DNA from: Anaerolineae bacterium
Lineage (GTDB): Bacteria > Chloroflexota > Anaerolineae > 4572-78 > NAK82
NCBI GenBank assembly: GCA_025062175.1
Contig: JANXAX010000193.1
Coordinates: 1 to 5,334, forward strand
Length of the DNA: 5,334 nt
Direction: 5' to 3'
A program made the position numbers and the translations under genes. Shown here piece after piece: positions 4,425 through 5,334 of the stretch. Position 1 is the stretch's first letter. Each line of letters opens with the position of its first letter. The notes below the pieces were generated by a model. It worked only from the letters and a program-made list of their open reading frames with translations, was not told where the DNA came from and did not search any database.

Positions 4425-5334
4425 ATGATCGTCACGACGAAACAGCTTTTTGAAATCGCTTATGGACGTTTTGCCATCGGTGCGTATAACATTAACAATA
4501 TGGAGCAGGCTATAGGGCTGTTTCGTGGCAGCCTAGAGGCTCAGGCGCCGCTGATCGTCCAGATCTCACGCGGAGCACGCAAATATGCCGGTGTCACAAT
4601 GATCGAGGCCATTATCCGCGCCTGTGAGGCAATGTTTCCTGAAGCGGTTTTCGCGGTGCATCTGGATCACGGTGACGAGCAAACCTGTTATGATTGCATC
4701 GAGTCGGGCTTCTATAGCTCGGTGATGATCGATGCCTCGCACCTACCCTTCGAGGAGAACATCGCCGTCACCCGGCGAGTGGTGGAACGCGCCCATGCAA
4801 AGGGTATCAGCGTGGAGGCAGAGCTAGGGCAGCTAGGGGGTGTCGAGGAAGATGTCAAGGTGGATGAGAAGCACGCGCGCCTGACCGACCCGGACGAAGC
4901 GGCCGAGTTTGTGCGACGCACCGGTTGCGACAGCTTAGCAGTGGCCATCGGCACCAGCCACGGTGCTTATAAGTTTAAAGGGGCGCAGCGCGTGCACATC
5001 GAGCGGCTGACCGAGATCCAGCGACGTTTACCTGGTTTCCCTCTGGTGATGCACGGCGCTTCCTCGGTGCCGCGCGAGGAGGTGGAGCGCATCAATGCTG
5101 CCGGTGGAGCGCTCGATCCTTCGGCGCGAGGAGTGGACGAGGACGATTATGCACGCGCTTATCCGCTGGGAGTGTGCAAGGTTAATATCGACACCGACTG
5201 TCGCCTGGTGTGGACGCGAGTCTATCGCGAGCACTTCCGCGACCATCCGGAGAACTTTGATTTCCGCAAGCCGGGTGAGGTGTTTATGAGTGAATTTGCC
5301 CACTTCATCGCGCGCCGCAGCCAAAAGCTAGGCT
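4425..5334 (+). CDS. fba: Class II fructose-bisphosphate aldolase, 3'-truncated by the window
   Basis: This zinc-dependent enzyme interconverts fructose 1,6-bisphosphate with dihydroxyacetone phosphate and glyceraldehyde 3-phosphate in glycolysis and gluconeogenesis. The ATG at 4425 follows AAAGGAGG at 4406-4413. The frame stays open to the right edge, giving 303 residues, probably nearly complete. The family landmarks are in order: GAYNINNMEQ (19-28), the active-site segment HLDHGDE (79-85, with D81 at the catalytic position and H82 a zinc ligand), VEAELGQLGG (130-139), GTSHGAYKF with zinc ligand H179, VMHGASSVP with zinc ligand H210, and the phosphate-binding KVNIDTD stretch (252-258). The motif residues are intact. 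The HGASSVP/INAAGG/VCKVNID series points to the fructose-bisphosphate branch rather than the tagatose-bisphosphate one, though closely related ketose-bisphosphate aldolases cannot be excluded. It is probably the second gene of an operon led by amaP. Confidence 0.93.
   Translation, partial: MIVTTKQLFEIAYGRFAIGAYNINNMEQAIGLFRGSLEAQAPLIVQISRGARKYAGVTMIEAIIRACEAMFPEAVFAVHLDHGDEQTCYDCIESGFYSSVMIDASHLPFEENIAVTRRVVERAHAKGISVEAELGQLGGVEEDVKVDEKHARLTDPDEAAEFVRRTGCDSLAVAIGTSHGAYKFKGAQRVHIERLTEIQRRLPGFPLVMHGASSVPREEVERINAAGGALDPSARGVDEDDYARAYPLGVCKVNIDTDCRLVWTRVYREHFRDHPENFDFRKPGEVFMSEFAHFIARRSQKLG

Overview
The window looks like an ordinary chromosomal stretch of a GC-rich bacterium. It carries five protein genes, two of them cut by the window edges. 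An archaeal/eukaryotic-type (type 3) prolyl-tRNA synthetase, an AmaP-like membrane protein, a B12-radical SAM protein and a class II aldolase with an LDHGDE active-site segment together suggest a Chloroflexota-like organism (Anaerolineae or relatives). That assignment is inference from family content only. Codon use and base composition look even across the genes, and I see no phage, transposase, CRISPR or RNA gene.

Layout. Positions 2-688 (+) hold the C-terminal half of proS. A 134-base convergent gap follows. Positions 823-2316 (-) encode a cobalamin-binding-domain/radical SAM protein of unknown substrate, and 2521-2961 (-) encode a PaaI-like hotdog thioesterase. The 204 bases between these two contain a likely promoter for the radical SAM gene and a dense set of dyads. 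The 422 bases at 2962-3383 form a divergent intergenic region. It has a sigma70-type promoter on each side, an 81-base imperfect inverted repeat in the middle, and three short direct repeats upstream of the rightward promoter. Positions 3384-4355 (+) encode an AmaP-like two-helix membrane protein with a long Pro/Ser/Thr/Ala-rich tail. Positions 4425-5334 (+) encode most of a class II fructose-bisphosphate aldolase, which runs off the right edge.

How the genes relate. proS is a housekeeping translation gene, and the aldolase is a central glycolysis/gluconeogenesis gene. amaP and the aldolase gene are probably co-transcribed from the strong promoter at 3299-3327, because only 69 bases without a visible terminator separate them and each has a strong Shine-Dalgarno. 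The radical SAM and thioesterase genes each have their own candidate promoter, so I do not read them as a dedicated pathway. The less usual material is intergenic: the repeats between the thioesterase gene and amaP, and the inverted repeats around the radical SAM promoter. I found no convincing new multi-gene system.
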